From the NCBI GenBank assembly GCA_015999985.1, contig JAECRA010000004.1, positions 45,595-109,594 on the forward strand: a stretch of DNA of 64,000 bases, given 5' to 3'. Of the stretch, positions 20,350-30,046 are shown piece by piece (the first letter of the stretch is position 1; the number at the start of each line of letters is the position of its first letter). The position numbers and the translations under genes were made by a program. The DNA is from Comamonadaceae bacterium. Lineage in GTDB: Bacteria; Pseudomonadota; Gammaproteobacteria; Burkholderiales; Burkholderiaceae_C. The notes below the pieces were generated by a model that saw nothing but the letters and a program-made list of their open reading frames with translations, was not told where the DNA came from and did no database searches.

Positions 20350-21558
20350 ATGCGAATGAGAACGTGGAAGTTTGTGCCGATGCTTGCACTGTTCCTTGTG
20401 ATTCACGAGGTTCCAGCAGCAACCAAGGTGAAGGTTGGCGTCTTGGTGTCAATGTCTAGTTTTATTTCAGATCTCACAGGACAGGGCTCGGTAGAAGCCG
20501 CCAAACTCGCCATTGAGGATTTCCGCAAACGTCACCCGGGCACGACGGTAGAGCTAGTTTCCGCCGATCACCAAAACAAGCCGGACGTTGCAACTGGAAT
20601 TGTGCGTGAGTGGTTTGATCGCGAGTCGGTGGACGTTCTAGTTGACGGCGCTCCTTCTCCGGTCTCGCTCGCAGTAACCGACATTGTGAAAGACAAGAAC
20701 AAGGTTTTCCTTGCGAGCAGTGCATCGCATTCGGACCTGAGCGGCAAGAAGTGCAATCCCAACACGGTTCAATGGACCTATACCAATTGGGCATTCGCAA
20801 ACGGAACCGGAAAAGCCGTTGTCAGACAAGGTGGAGATACATGGTTCTTCATGACGGCTGACTATGCCTATGGACATTCGCTCGAAAAAGAGACTGCTGA
20901 CACTGTAAAAGCGGCTGGCGGCAAAGTGGTGGGCACTGTCAGGCATCCCGTCAGTGCGGCCGACCTCTCCTCGTTCCTGCTTCAAGCTCAGGCATCCAAA
21001 GCAAAAGTGATCGCCCTGGCAAATGCCGGGGGCGACACCATCAACTCGATCAAACAAGCCGCAGAGTTCGGCGTAGTACCAGGCAAGCAAAATCTCGCCG
21101 CGCTGAACTTGTACATCACCGACGTGCACGCCATGGGGCTCAAAGCCGCACAAGGCCTCATGTTTACCACCGCGTTCTATTGGGACCTGAACGAAAGCAC
21201 CAGGAGTTTTTCCAAACGCTTCGCCAGCCGCATGAACGGAAAGATGCCTACTCAGGCCCAGGCCGGGGCGTATTCCTCCCTCCTTAATTACCTTATGGCA
21301 GTAGAGCGCGCCGGCTCTCCTGGGAACGGCGCGAGAGTGGTCGCCGAGATGCTCAATGTGGGATGGTTTGAAGACCCTCTATTCGGCCGAACCCGTGTTC
21401 AGGAGAACGGCGGAGTGCAGCACGCCATGTATCTCACACAGGTGAAGACGCCGGCGGAGTCGCGTGCGCCTTGGGACTACTACAAGATCCTCCAAAAGAT
21501 TCCAGAAGAACTGGCCTTTCAGCCGAAGGAACAGACGGGGTGCCCGCTTGTGAAGTGA
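20350..21558 (+). CDS. Branched-chain amino acid/amide-type ABC transporter substrate-binding protein (copy 2, close paralogue of 18474-19682)
   Basis: Near-identical protein to copy 1 along its whole length; upstream region also similar. Confidence 0.93.
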   Translation: MRMRTWKFVPMLALFLVIHEVPAATKVKVGVLVSMSSFISDLTGQGSVEAAKLAIEDFRKRHPGTTVELVSADHQNKPDVATGIVREWFDRESVDVLVDGAPSPVSLAVTDIVKDKNKVFLASSASHSDLSGKKCNPNTVQWTYTNWAFANGTGKAVVRQGGDTWFFMTADYAYGHSLEKETADTVKAAGGKVVGTVRHPVSAADLSSFLLQAQASKAKVIALANAGGDTINSIKQAAEFGVVPGKQNLAALNLYITDVHAMGLKAAQGLMFTTAFYWDLNESTRSFSKRFASRMNGKMPTQAQAGAYSSLLNYLMAVERAGSPGNGARVVAEMLNVGWFEDPLFGRTRVQENGGVQHAMYLTQVKTPAESRAPWDYYKILQKIPEELAFQPKEQTGCPLVK

Positions 21559-21633
21559 GACCGGCGTCAACATTTTCGCCACCGTAGAAGCTAGCCCTTC
21601 TGCGGTCTTCTCAAACATCTATTCCCATCCCAC

Positions 21634-22476
21634 ATGCTTCCTACAAAGTCAGACGAGATTGTGCTTAAGACCGTAGGCCTGACCAAGGAATTCGGCACTT
21701 TCTGCGCAGTAAAGGACGTGAATCTGCAGATTCGCAAGGGCGACATTCATGCATTGATCGGGCCCAATGGCGCTGGCAAAACGACTTGCTTTCATCTGAT
21801 TACCAAATTTCTGAGCCCGACTCGCGGAAAGATTCTTTTTAAAGATCAGGACATCACGCACAAACGCGCTCCTGAAGTGGCCCGTCAAGGCCTGGTTCGG
21901 TCATTCCAGATTTCCGCTGTTTTCCCCGAAATGTCGGTCCAGGAGAACGTTCGGATCGCCGTACAGCGTCGGCGAGAACCGTTGAAGTATTCATTTAGGT
22001 CAGATCTCTCGTTATCGAACCTGAACGAACGCTGCGACGAACTTCTTGAAGAGGTCGGGCTCAGAGGATTCGAGAATTCGAAAGCCGGTGGGCTGTCTTA
22101 TGGCAGAAAGCGCGCGCTCGAACTGGCCACGACGCTGGCTCTCCAGCCGGAATTGCTTCTTCTGGATGAACCTTTGGCCGGCCTTGGTCAAGAGGACATC
22201 CATCGTGTCGCAGGACTTATCCGCAAGGCTGCCATCGGACGCACTGTCTTGATGGTCGAACACAACCTGTCCGTCGTTGCAACCCTATGCGATCGCATCA
22301 CTGTGTTGGCTCGTGGAGAGATTCTTTCGGAAGGCGATTACAAGCATGTTTCGAGCGACCCTCGGGTCGTTGAGGCGTATATCGGCGGAGACAAAAGAAA
22401 CGCGTCTACTTGCCCTAAGAATGCTGCCGCCAATGACGACCTATCGCCGACCGCGCGTATCGAGCAGGAGGCATAA
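21634..22476 (+). CDS. livG: ABC transporter ATP-binding protein, LivG type
   Basis: GPNGAGKTTCFHLITKFLSPTRGKI, GLSYGRKRALELATTLALQPELLLLDEPLAGL. Confidence 0.93.
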   Translation: MLPTKSDEIVLKTVGLTKEFGTFCAVKDVNLQIRKGDIHALIGPNGAGKTTCFHLITKFLSPTRGKILFKDQDITHKRAPEVARQGLVRSFQISAVFPEMSVQENVRIAVQRRREPLKYSFRSDLSLSNLNERCDELLEEVGLRGFENSKAGGLSYGRKRALELATTLALQPELLLLDEPLAGLGQEDIHRVAGLIRKAAIGRTVLMVEHNLSVVATLCDRITVLARGEILSEGDYKHVSSDPRVVEAYIGGDKRNASTCPKNAAANDDLSPTARIEQEA

Positions 22477-23208
22477 GTGAGCGATTTGGCAACATCGACG
22501 ATCCAGGACTCAAAGGTTCTCCAAGTCTGCGACCTCAACGCTTGGTACGGAGAATCTCACGTCCTGCACGGAGTGGACTTCAATGTGTCACGAGGCGAGG
22601 TGGTGACTCTGCTGGGACGCAACGGCGCGGGCAAAAGCACTACGCTAAAAGCCATCGTGGGGTTACTTCGAACACGCAAGGGATCGGTCCTCATCGAGGG
22701 CACCGAAACCATGAATTTGCCTTCGCGCCGCGTCGCCGGGTTAGGTATCGGCTATGTCCCGGAAGATCGAGGTATCTACGCCACTCTTACGGTCCAGGAA
22801 AATCTGATGCTCCCACCCCAGGTGCGGCCAGACGGCTTCTCCGTAGAGCAAATCTTCAACCTCTTCCCCAACCTGAAAGCGCGGTTGACTTCGTATGGCG
22901 ACAGGCTTTCGGGCGGTGAGCAACAGATGCTCGCTATTGCAAGAGTGCTGCGAACCGGAGCCAAATTCCTCCTGCTAGATGAACCCACAGAAGGGCTTGC
23001 GCCGGTGATTGTCGAGCAGATTGGAAACATGCTTGAACAACTGAAGAGACAGGGGTATTCGATCCTTCTCGTCGAACAAAACTTCGAATTTGCACAGCGT
23101 CTCGCTGATCGGCATTACATCGTTGATCAAGGACGCGTAGTAGATGCCTTCACCACCGCATCGGCAGACCGCGAACAAGCCAAGATTCGCCGTTACCTCG
23201 GCGTCTAA
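22477..23208 (+). CDS. livF: ABC transporter ATP-binding protein, LivF type
   Basis: LLGRNGAGKSTTLKAIVGLL, YVPEDRGIYATLTVQENL, LSGGEQQMLAIARVLRTGAKFLLLDEPTEGLAP. Confidence 0.95.
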   Translation: MSDLATSTIQDSKVLQVCDLNAWYGESHVLHGVDFNVSRGEVVTLLGRNGAGKSTTLKAIVGLLRTRKGSVLIEGTETMNLPSRRVAGLGIGYVPEDRGIYATLTVQENLMLPPQVRPDGFSVEQIFNLFPNLKARLTSYGDRLSGGEQQMLAIARVLRTGAKFLLLDEPTEGLAPVIVEQIGNMLEQLKRQGYSILLVEQNFEFAQRLADRHYIVDQGRVVDAFTTASADREQAKIRRYLGV

Positions 23209-23223
23209 CCAGAAAGACAGGAC

Positions 23224-24117
23224 ATGAACGAAATCATGGGCATAGCGCCTCAGGTGCTTTTCGGGCAACTCCTCCTCGGCCTTATCAATGGCTCCTTCTA
23301 CGCCATCCTGAGCCTGGGACTCGCCATCATTTTTGGGCTCCTGGGCATTATCAACTTCTCGCACGGCGCCCAATACATGATGGGAGGCTTCGCCGCATGG
23401 ATGTGTTTGAACTATTTGGGCGTCAATTATTGGTGGGCTCTTCTGATTGCGCCAATTGCCGTTGGACTCTCGGGCGTCGTGTTGGAGCGCCTATTGATCT
23501 CACGGATGTACGGGTTGGACCCACTGTACGGAATGATTCTGACGCTTGGCGTCGCGTTGGTAATTGAAGGGCTGCATCGAAACGCTTTTGGTTCCTCCGG
23601 TCTGCCCTACCCCGTACCCGACGCGCTAAGGGGATCCCAGAATCTCGGCTTGCTTATCGTTCCCAAGTACAGACTTTGGGTGGTAGGGGTCAGCTTGGCG
23701 GTTTGCCTGGCGGCGTGGTTCCTCATCGAAAAGACTTCACTGGGCTCCTATTTGCGAGCAGCCACCGAAAGGCCGGGGCTCACAGAGGTGTTCGGCATCA
23801 ACGTTCCTGTTCTTGTCACTTTGACGTACGGCGTCGGGATTGCATTAGCTGCTTTCGCAGGCGTTCTTGCCGCTCCGATCTACTCGGTGAGTCCCGGCAT
23901 GGGCGCCGATCTCATCATCGTGGTTTTCGCGGTGGTCGTCATTGGCGGTATGGGATCCATCAAGGGGGCGATCCTTACCGGATTCGGTCTGGGGATGCTG
24001 GAAGGCCTCACAAAGGTTGTCTATGCCGAAGCCTCCGCGACGGTGATCTTTTTGGCAATGGGCGTGATGCTGCTGGTACGCCCCTCCGGGATTTTTGGTC
24101 AGAAGGAATCGGTATGA
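23224..24117 (+). CDS. livH: Branched-chain amino acid ABC transporter permease, LivH type
   Basis: GLINGSFYAILSLGLAIIFGLLGIINFSHGAQYMMGGF; VFAVVVIGGMGSIKGAILTGFGLGMLEGL. Confidence 0.95.
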   Translation: MNEIMGIAPQVLFGQLLLGLINGSFYAILSLGLAIIFGLLGIINFSHGAQYMMGGFAAWMCLNYLGVNYWWALLIAPIAVGLSGVVLERLLISRMYGLDPLYGMILTLGVALVIEGLHRNAFGSSGLPYPVPDALRGSQNLGLLIVPKYRLWVVGVSLAVCLAAWFLIEKTSLGSYLRAATERPGLTEVFGINVPVLVTLTYGVGIALAAFAGVLAAPIYSVSPGMGADLIIVVFAVVVIGGMGSIKGAILTGFGLGMLEGLTKVVYAEASATVIFLAMGVMLLVRPSGIFGQKESV

Positions 24118-25100
24118 AGAGCGCTTCCATGTCAAACGGCATTTCAGTGCCGGCGATTAGCCTGCCTCGTGTGCAGGAGCATCAACGGTATGTTCTGTAC
24201 ACGGGCCTGTTTCTCGCTTCAATCGCATTGCTTTCTGTGTTCGTGTACCCGCTCTTCCTTATGAAGATACTGTGCTTCGCGATGTTCGCGGTGGCGTTTA
24301 ATTTGCTCTTTGGCTACGGCGGCCTGATGTCGTTCGGTCACGCAGCCTTCTGGGGTGTGGCTAGTTACGTCTCTGCCTACACGGCCAAAGCGATGGGCGG
24401 ATACCCGGAGCTGGCGATCTTGATGGGCACATTGGCAGGCTCCGTTCTCGGCCTGGTGATCGGCGCCTTGGCCGTCCGTCGGCGCGGCATATCGTTCGCC
24501 ATGATCACGCTTGCCCTTGCACAACTGGTCTACTTCTTCTGTGCTCAAGCAAAGTTCACAGGGGGTGAAGACGGCATTCAATCGGTACCGCGGGGCAATC
24601 TTCTGGGGTTCATTCCCCTAGCCGACGATCGTGTTCTCTTCTGGTTCGTTTTCGTGCTCTTCGCGTTGACCCTGCTCGTGTCATACCGCGTCGTCCACTC
24701 TCCCTTCGGGCAAATTCTAAAAAGCATCCGCGATAACGAGCCCCGAGCCGCTTCGCTTGGCTTTGAAACGACGCGCTACAAGCTTGCGTTGTTCGTCATC
24801 TCGGCCGGGATCGCTTCGTTAGCCGGCGCGACCAAGGCCATCGTTTTTCAGTATGCAACGCTCACGGACGTCCATTGGACGATGTCGGGCGAACCCGTTC
24901 TCATGACGCTCATCGGTGGGTTGGGGACGATCTTTGGTCCGGTCGTGGGAGCGGCCTTCGTGGTTGCGCTTATGAAGTATCTAGCAGGGTTTGGCTCGTG
25001 GGTGATGGTGATCCAGGGACTCATCTTCATCGCCAGTGTTGTGCTGTTTCGCCAGGGCATCGTCGGATTCATTCAGCGCTGGACAGGCCGGCGGCTTTAA
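24114..25100 (+). CDS. livM: Branched-chain amino acid ABC transporter permease, LivM type
   Basis: FNLLFGYGGLMSFGHAAFWGVASYV...LMTLIGGLGTIFGPVVGAAFVVAL. ATG at 24114 overlaps the livH stop; the longer track ORF start is spurious. Confidence 0.93.
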   Translation: MKSASMSNGISVPAISLPRVQEHQRYVLYTGLFLASIALLSVFVYPLFLMKILCFAMFAVAFNLLFGYGGLMSFGHAAFWGVASYVSAYTAKAMGGYPELAILMGTLAGSVLGLVIGALAVRRRGISFAMITLALAQLVYFFCAQAKFTGGEDGIQSVPRGNLLGFIPLADDRVLFWFVFVLFALTLLVSYRVVHSPFGQILKSIRDNEPRAASLGFETTRYKLALFVISAGIASLAGATKAIVFQYATLTDVHWTMSGEPVLMTLIGGLGTIFGPVVGAAFVVALMKYLAGFGSWVMVIQGLIFIASVVLFRQGIVGFIQRWTGRRL

Positions 25101-25143
25101 GAAATCTCTTCTTTCAAACATCTTTGATAACTGAGGAAATCAT

Positions 25144-26067
25144 ATGACGGCAGTTGCATTTATCGGATTGGGGAACATGGGGCGCCCGATGGCGATTAAT
25201 CTTGTTCGCGCGGGCCATGAGGTTCGTGGCTTTGATGTTTCGCCAGGAGCGTTAGAGGCATTTGGGGCTGCAGGCGGCACACCCACAGCCACATTGCGAG
25301 AGGCGCTTGCAGGTGCGAGCATCGTGATCTCTATCTTGAGAAACGCGCAAGAGGTCACCGAACTCTACTGCGGAGAAGCTGGCGTCCTCAAACATGCCGA
25401 CAGCGGCACGCTGCTCATCGACTGCTCGACCATTGGCCCCAAAGCCGCGCGTGCTGTGATTTCCGCAGCCGATGCGGCGGGGTTTCAAATGCTTGATGCA
25501 CCAGTTTCAGGCGGCCAGCCGTGGGCTGAAGAAGCAAAATTGTCGTTCATTGTCGGGGGCGACCGCGCCGCCGTCGAGCGAGCTGAACCAGTCTTGCGCA
25601 CCATGGGTCAGAGAGTCTTCCATGCAGGGATCGCCGGGAATGGGCAGGTGGCCAAAGTCTGCAATAACCTGATCGCCTGCGTTAGCACGACTGTGGTCGC
25701 CGAGGCTTTTGTGCTTGGAAAGAAGCTTGGCCTGGATCATCAGACGCTGTTCGATATCGTTTCCACCTCGTCGGGCCAATGCTGGGGCCTCACTACGTAT
25801 TGTCCGGTGCCAGGGCCGGTGCCCACGTCGCCGGCAAGCCGCGACTATGCCCCTGGATTTGCTACGAATCTCATGCTGAAGGATATGTTGCTCGCCGTCA
25901 CCGCGGCGCAGGAAGTAGAGGCATCTCTGCCTTTGGGAGACGAAGTTGTCGAGATCTACAAGAAAGTGGTCCAGTGCGGCTATGGCGACCGTGACTGGAC
26001 CATTGTGGCTCAGGCACTAGAAAGTGGCCTGTACCAGCAGCAAGCGACTGCATTGGAAAGAAGCTGA
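25144..26067 (+). CDS. NAD(P)-dependent 3-hydroxyisobutyrate dehydrogenase-like oxidoreductase
   Basis: MTAVAFIGLGNMGRPMAINLVRAGHEVRGFDVSPGAL, DAPVSGGQPWAEEAKLSFIVGG, GNGQVAKVCNNL. Confidence 0.93.
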   Translation: MTAVAFIGLGNMGRPMAINLVRAGHEVRGFDVSPGALEAFGAAGGTPTATLREALAGASIVISILRNAQEVTELYCGEAGVLKHADSGTLLIDCSTIGPKAARAVISAADAAGFQMLDAPVSGGQPWAEEAKLSFIVGGDRAAVERAEPVLRTMGQRVFHAGIAGNGQVAKVCNNLIACVSTTVVAEAFVLGKKLGLDHQTLFDIVSTSSGQCWGLTTYCPVPGPVPTSPASRDYAPGFATNLMLKDMLLAVTAAQEVEASLPLGDEVVEIYKKVVQCGYGDRDWTIVAQALESGLYQQQATALERS

Positions 26068-26137
26068 TCAAGCAGCGTACGGTGTACCAATATTTCCACG
26101 AACTTCGGATTTTCATCCAACTAGAAGGAACTGTGAC

Positions 26138-27649
26138 GTGAACGATTCAATAGAAATTTCGCATCAACCCGTGCTCGACCCCAGGCAGCTCGCGCGGCAG
26201 TTGAGCAACAAGCTCCTGATAGGTGGCGCTTTTCAAGCGGGCATCGAAGGAAGAACATTTCAGATCCGCAGCCCATCAACTGGCGAGCACATTGGGGACG
26301 CAGCGGAAGCGACAGCTCAAGATGTTGATTTTGCTGTCGATATTGCAAAGCGTGCTCAGATCACTTGGGCCCGGTTGTCAGTTCGAGAGCGCGGCAAGCT
26401 GGTGGCAGACGCCGGACAGGTGCTCGTGGACCATACGGAGGAACTGGCTCGCCTCATCGCGCTGGAGACAGGCAAGGCTATAAGAACCGAGGCCAGGGTG
26501 GAGGCCACATGGGCTTCAGATTGTTTCGCGTTCTTCGGTGGGCTGGGCCCTGCACTCAAGGGAGAGACGGTCCCCTTCAAGCCGAACATGTTGACGATCA
26601 CCAAGCGGGAGCCGATCGGGGTGGTGGCTGCAATCCTCCCATGGAATGCTCCCCTCGCTCTGATGGGATTCAAGATTGCGCCAGCACTTGTCGCTGGGAA
26701 CAGCGTCATCGTCAAATCAGCAGAAGAAGCGCCACTGTGCGCGCTGAGGATGGTGGAGCTCTTGAATCGTGTGTTGCCCCCGGGCGTGCTGAATATTCTG
26801 TCGGGCGATGGCCCTGTGTGCGGGGCGCCTCTCGTGGCCCATCCGGACGTCGCCAAGGTGACATTCACCGGCTCGGTAGAGACGGGGAAAATCATCTACC
26901 GCGCCTCCGCAGAAAAACTAGCGCCCGTGACGTTGGAACTTGGAGGCAAGAGCCCGATGATCGTCATGGGAGATGCCGACATAGCGAAAGCCGTCGATGG
27001 CGCGGTCTACGGCATGCGATTCACACGGCAAGGGCAGAGCTGTTCAGCGGCAAGCCGAATCTTTGTCCATGCGTCCGTCTTTGCCGATTTTGTGAAGAGA
27101 CTAAGAGCGCGCGTCGATGCGCTGAAGATGGGGGATCCGCTGGATGAATCCACCGATATTGGGACCATCATCTCACGCACGCAGTTCGATAAGGTCAAGG
27201 GCTACATCGCCCATGGCCGGGAGATCGCGGGCGATAAAGCAATCGCTTGCTCGGCGCTTCCTTCGGAGCCGCACCTTAAGGATGGGTTCTATGTACAGCC
27301 CATGCTTCTTGTGGGAGTTGACAATGAAAGCCGCGTCGCACGCGAAGAGATATTTGGTCCAGTGACTTGCATCATGGAGTTCACGGAGTATGAAGACGCA
27401 CTTCGGATGGCGAATGACACCGAGTTCGGTCTATGTGCGACGATCTGGACAAAAGATCTGGGAACAGCACTTGATGCGGCCGACCGGCTGGAGGCCGGGT
27501 ATATCCAAGTCAACCAGAACATTGTGGCCGGCATCGGGACCGCATATGGCGGGTACAAGTCTTCTGGTCTAGGAAAAGAGCTGTCCGTGTCTTCGATGCT
27601 GGAACACTTCACACGCGAGAAAACCATTATCTTCAACATGGACAAGTAA
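26138..27649 (+). CDS. Aldehyde dehydrogenase family protein
   Basis: ILPWNAPLALMGFKIAPALVAGNSVIVKSAEEAPLCA, FTGSVETGKIIY, ELGGKSPMIVMGDADI, RQGQSCSAASRIFV. Likely GTG start at 26138. Confidence 0.93.
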   Translation: MNDSIEISHQPVLDPRQLARQLSNKLLIGGAFQAGIEGRTFQIRSPSTGEHIGDAAEATAQDVDFAVDIAKRAQITWARLSVRERGKLVADAGQVLVDHTEELARLIALETGKAIRTEARVEATWASDCFAFFGGLGPALKGETVPFKPNMLTITKREPIGVVAAILPWNAPLALMGFKIAPALVAGNSVIVKSAEEAPLCALRMVELLNRVLPPGVLNILSGDGPVCGAPLVAHPDVAKVTFTGSVETGKIIYRASAEKLAPVTLELGGKSPMIVMGDADIAKAVDGAVYGMRFTRQGQSCSAASRIFVHASVFADFVKRLRARVDALKMGDPLDESTDIGTIISRTQFDKVKGYIAHGREIAGDKAIACSALPSEPHLKDGFYVQPMLLVGVDNESRVAREEIFGPVTCIMEFTEYEDALRMANDTEFGLCATIWTKDLGTALDAADRLEAGYIQVNQNIVAGIGTAYGGYKSSGLGKELSVSSMLEHFTREKTIIFNMDK

Positions 27650-27799
27650 AGCGGGGTGGGCGGTCGCTACGCGGCCTCCTGCAGCCCCTAATAGCACTAC
27701 TCAACTCGTCGCGGCCGTGAGGTTTTACTAATGGTCGCAACACACTTGGTACCAACTTGGTACGCGCTTAAAGCACTCGAGTGATCCAAAAAGCTTGCT

Positions 27800-28636
27800 T
27801 CAGCGGTTCTGCCAGCCAGCCAGCACATTGGCTGCTGGGTCGCCAGAAGGAGCGCTCATGATGTAGATCATTTGATCGGGATCCTCCGCGCAGCCGAGCA
27901 TCTGCCAGTCAAGAGTTAGCAGGCCCTTTACAGGATGCATGACGCTTTTCTGCCCGCAGGAGGGAATTGCAACCTGGTGAGACGTCCACCAGGTTCGAAA
28001 ATCGGCGTCTTTCTCAGACAGCTCGCTGACCAACGCGCTCAACCGCGCATCATCGGGATAGCGAGCCATATCCATGCGCAGATAGGCAACGCATTGCCTG
28101 CCGGACGTTTCCCAATCGACATAGCGAGCACGCACCTCCGGGTCGAGAAAAGCCATCCGAATGAAATTGCGCTCGCTAGCTGGGCACGCCGAAAAGTCTC
28201 CTAACAACTCCGCGGCGACGGCATTCCAACCCAGAACGTCTAAGCACCGCCCAAAAACCACAACGGAAACCGGGCCCAATAGAGCTATGAGCCGCGCAGT
28301 CTGCGGTCCGACCGTCTGGAGAGGCTTGGAGACGGAACCATGCGGTGCGCCCTGTACCAAGCGCCGCAGGTAGGCAGTTTGATCAGTATCCAACCTCAAG
28401 CCGCGTCCAATGGCTGCCAAGACCGGCGCAGAGGGCATCAACCGCCCCTGCTCCAAGCGGTTGTAGTAGTCGGAGCTGATACCCGCGAGTTGCGCGACTT
28501 CTTCGCGGCGTAACCCCGGCACTCTGCGGGCATTCACGCCGAGCGGCAGACCCACTTCTGCGGGTCGCACCTCGGCGCGTCGAGCTCGCAGGAAATTACC
28601 AAGTGCATTCTTTTTGAGCGGGAGAATTTCTGACAT
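27800..28636 (-). CDS. Helix-turn-helix (XRE-type) regulator with MmyB-like ligand-binding domain
   Basis: ALGNFLRARRAEVRPAEVGLP...RRVPGLRREEVAQLAGISSDYYNRLEQGR; C-terminal YVDWETSGRQCVAYLRMDMARYPDD. Confidence 0.92.
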   Translation of the reverse strand: MSEILPLKKNALGNFLRARRAEVRPAEVGLPLGVNARRVPGLRREEVAQLAGISSDYYNRLEQGRLMPSAPVLAAIGRGLRLDTDQTAYLRRLVQGAPHGSVSKPLQTVGPQTARLIALLGPVSVVVFGRCLDVLGWNAVAAELLGDFSACPASERNFIRMAFLDPEVRARYVDWETSGRQCVAYLRMDMARYPDDARLSALVSELSEKDADFRTWWTSHQVAIPSCGQKSVMHPVKGLLTLDWQMLGCAEDPDQMIYIMSAPSGDPAANVLAGWQNR

Positions 28637-28819
28637 GGGTCAATCCTACTTTCTAAAGCTGCGCACAGGAATGGGCTGGAGGGTAGGAATTATTTTCCTA
28701 GGATGCGCCCGACCTGTTGCAATCCGGACCACAAACCTAGACTCCCTCCATCCTTGGGGGCTCACGACTCTCAGTCGACGCAGTGCCTTCGATCGGTAAT
28801 CGTCCAAAAAAAATCACCC

Positions 28820-29575
28820 ATGACACGAAGAACTGCACTCTTGTATCGACACCTGGCCTTCTGCGCCACGTTGTTGTCGTTCACGGCGACGGCGACAGCG
28901 GCCTCGGCGACAGGGACATTCGAGCCGACGCAGGTCTCGGCCACTCCGAACCGAGGTGCCGGGTTACAAGCGTTCGCTCAGATAGAGCGGGTGCTGTCGC
29001 ATCCGCGCTGTCTAAACTGCCACGTGCCCGATGCGCCGCTGCAAGGTGATTTCAAGCGCGTGCACTACCCACCTGTGCAACGAGGGCTTGATGGCAGAGG
29101 CGTAGCTCCCCTGCAGTGCGCCACGTGCCACTCGACCCAGAACAGCCCGCTTGCCAACGCACCGCCTGGACTGAACACCGACGGCAAACCCGGTTGGCAT
29201 ATGCCGCCCGCACATATGAAGATGTCATGGCTTGGGTTATCAGGTCCAGCCTTGTGCAAGGTGTTCCGTGACCCGAAGACCAATGGGGCGCGATCGCTCG
29301 CGATGCTGGAGGAGCACATGGCCACTGACCATTTGGTCCTCTGGGCCTGGGAGCCCGGCCCGGGCCGCCAGTTGCCACCAATGGATAAGCCCTCCTTCGA
29401 CGAGCAGGTACGCGCATGGATCAGAAATGGAGCGCCATGCGATTCGCGCGAACCTCTGCGCTCCTCAGCCGGACGCACTCGTGCCGACTTGAACGCCGAT
29501 TTCGCCAAGAGCCTGCGAGTTGTCTCCAATTCAGGCGTTTTGATTAACCAGACCCCTGCCAGGAGCCAACCATGA
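28820..29575 (+). CDS. Exported protein with two c-type heme motifs, likely electron-transfer partner of the adjacent oxidoreductase
   Basis: Signal peptide from MTRRTALLYRHLAF; CLNCH and CATCH motifs; stop overlaps the next ATG. Confidence 0.8.
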   Translation: MTRRTALLYRHLAFCATLLSFTATATAASATGTFEPTQVSATPNRGAGLQAFAQIERVLSHPRCLNCHVPDAPLQGDFKRVHYPPVQRGLDGRGVAPLQCATCHSTQNSPLANAPPGLNTDGKPGWHMPPAHMKMSWLGLSGPALCKVFRDPKTNGARSLAMLEEHMATDHLVLWAWEPGPGRQLPPMDKPSFDEQVRAWIRNGAPCDSREPLRSSAGRTRADLNADFAKSLRVVSNSGVLINQTPARSQP

Positions 29576-30033
29576 TCTCGTTCCAATTGAACGGCCAACC
29601 GCAGAGCGTCGACGTGCCGGGCGATACGCCGGTCCTTTGGGTGCTGCGCGACACGCTTGGCCTGACGGGCACCAAGTTCGGTTGCGGCATTGCGGTGTGC
29701 GGTGCTTGCACCGTGCATATCGACGGTCAGCAGCGTCGGTCCTGCGTGACGCCCGTCGCATCCATCGAAGGCCAACATCTTCGCACCATAGAAGCCGTGG
29801 CCGAGCAAGACGAAGTGGGGCGCGCAGTGCAGGAGGCCTGGGTCCGCCACGATGTGGTGCAGTGCGGCTATTGCCAAAGCGGCCAGATCATGGCGGCGGT
29901 GGCCCTGCTCAAGGTCAACAAGCGGCCGTCCGATGCCGACATTGATCGTGCGATGAGCGCAAACTTGTGTCGCTGTGGCACCTATGCCCGTATCCATGCC
30001 GCCGTATTGGACGCGGCGAAATCCATTGCCTGA
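29572..30033 (+). CDS. Isoquinoline 1-oxidoreductase alpha-like [2Fe-2S] subunit (xanthine oxidase family)
   Basis: GTKFGCGIAVCGACTVHIDGQQRRSC and VQCGYCQSGQIMAAVALL...NLCRCGTYARIHAAV. Confidence 0.93.
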   Translation: MISFQLNGQPQSVDVPGDTPVLWVLRDTLGLTGTKFGCGIAVCGACTVHIDGQQRRSCVTPVASIEGQHLRTIEAVAEQDEVGRAVQEAWVRHDVVQCGYCQSGQIMAAVALLKVNKRPSDADIDRAMSANLCRCGTYARIHAAVLDAAKSIA

Positions 30034-30046
30034 AAGAGTAGCAACC

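Larger units (their letters stand above)
17612..21558. repeat. Tandem segmental duplication: DUF3011 gene + SBP gene (unit A 17612-19682; unit B ~19742-21558)
   Basis: Both genes and part of the intergenic region (ttcttatcgctc-atcagaacaattaactt and ggagacaa-aatgcgaatgagaac) recur in the same order and orientation. Confidence 0.88.

Noticed and set aside
23676-24113. Upstream extension of the LivM ORF in the track
   Set aside because: It overlaps LivH in another frame with Arg-rich nonsense. The true start is ATG at 24114, overlapping the livH stop.
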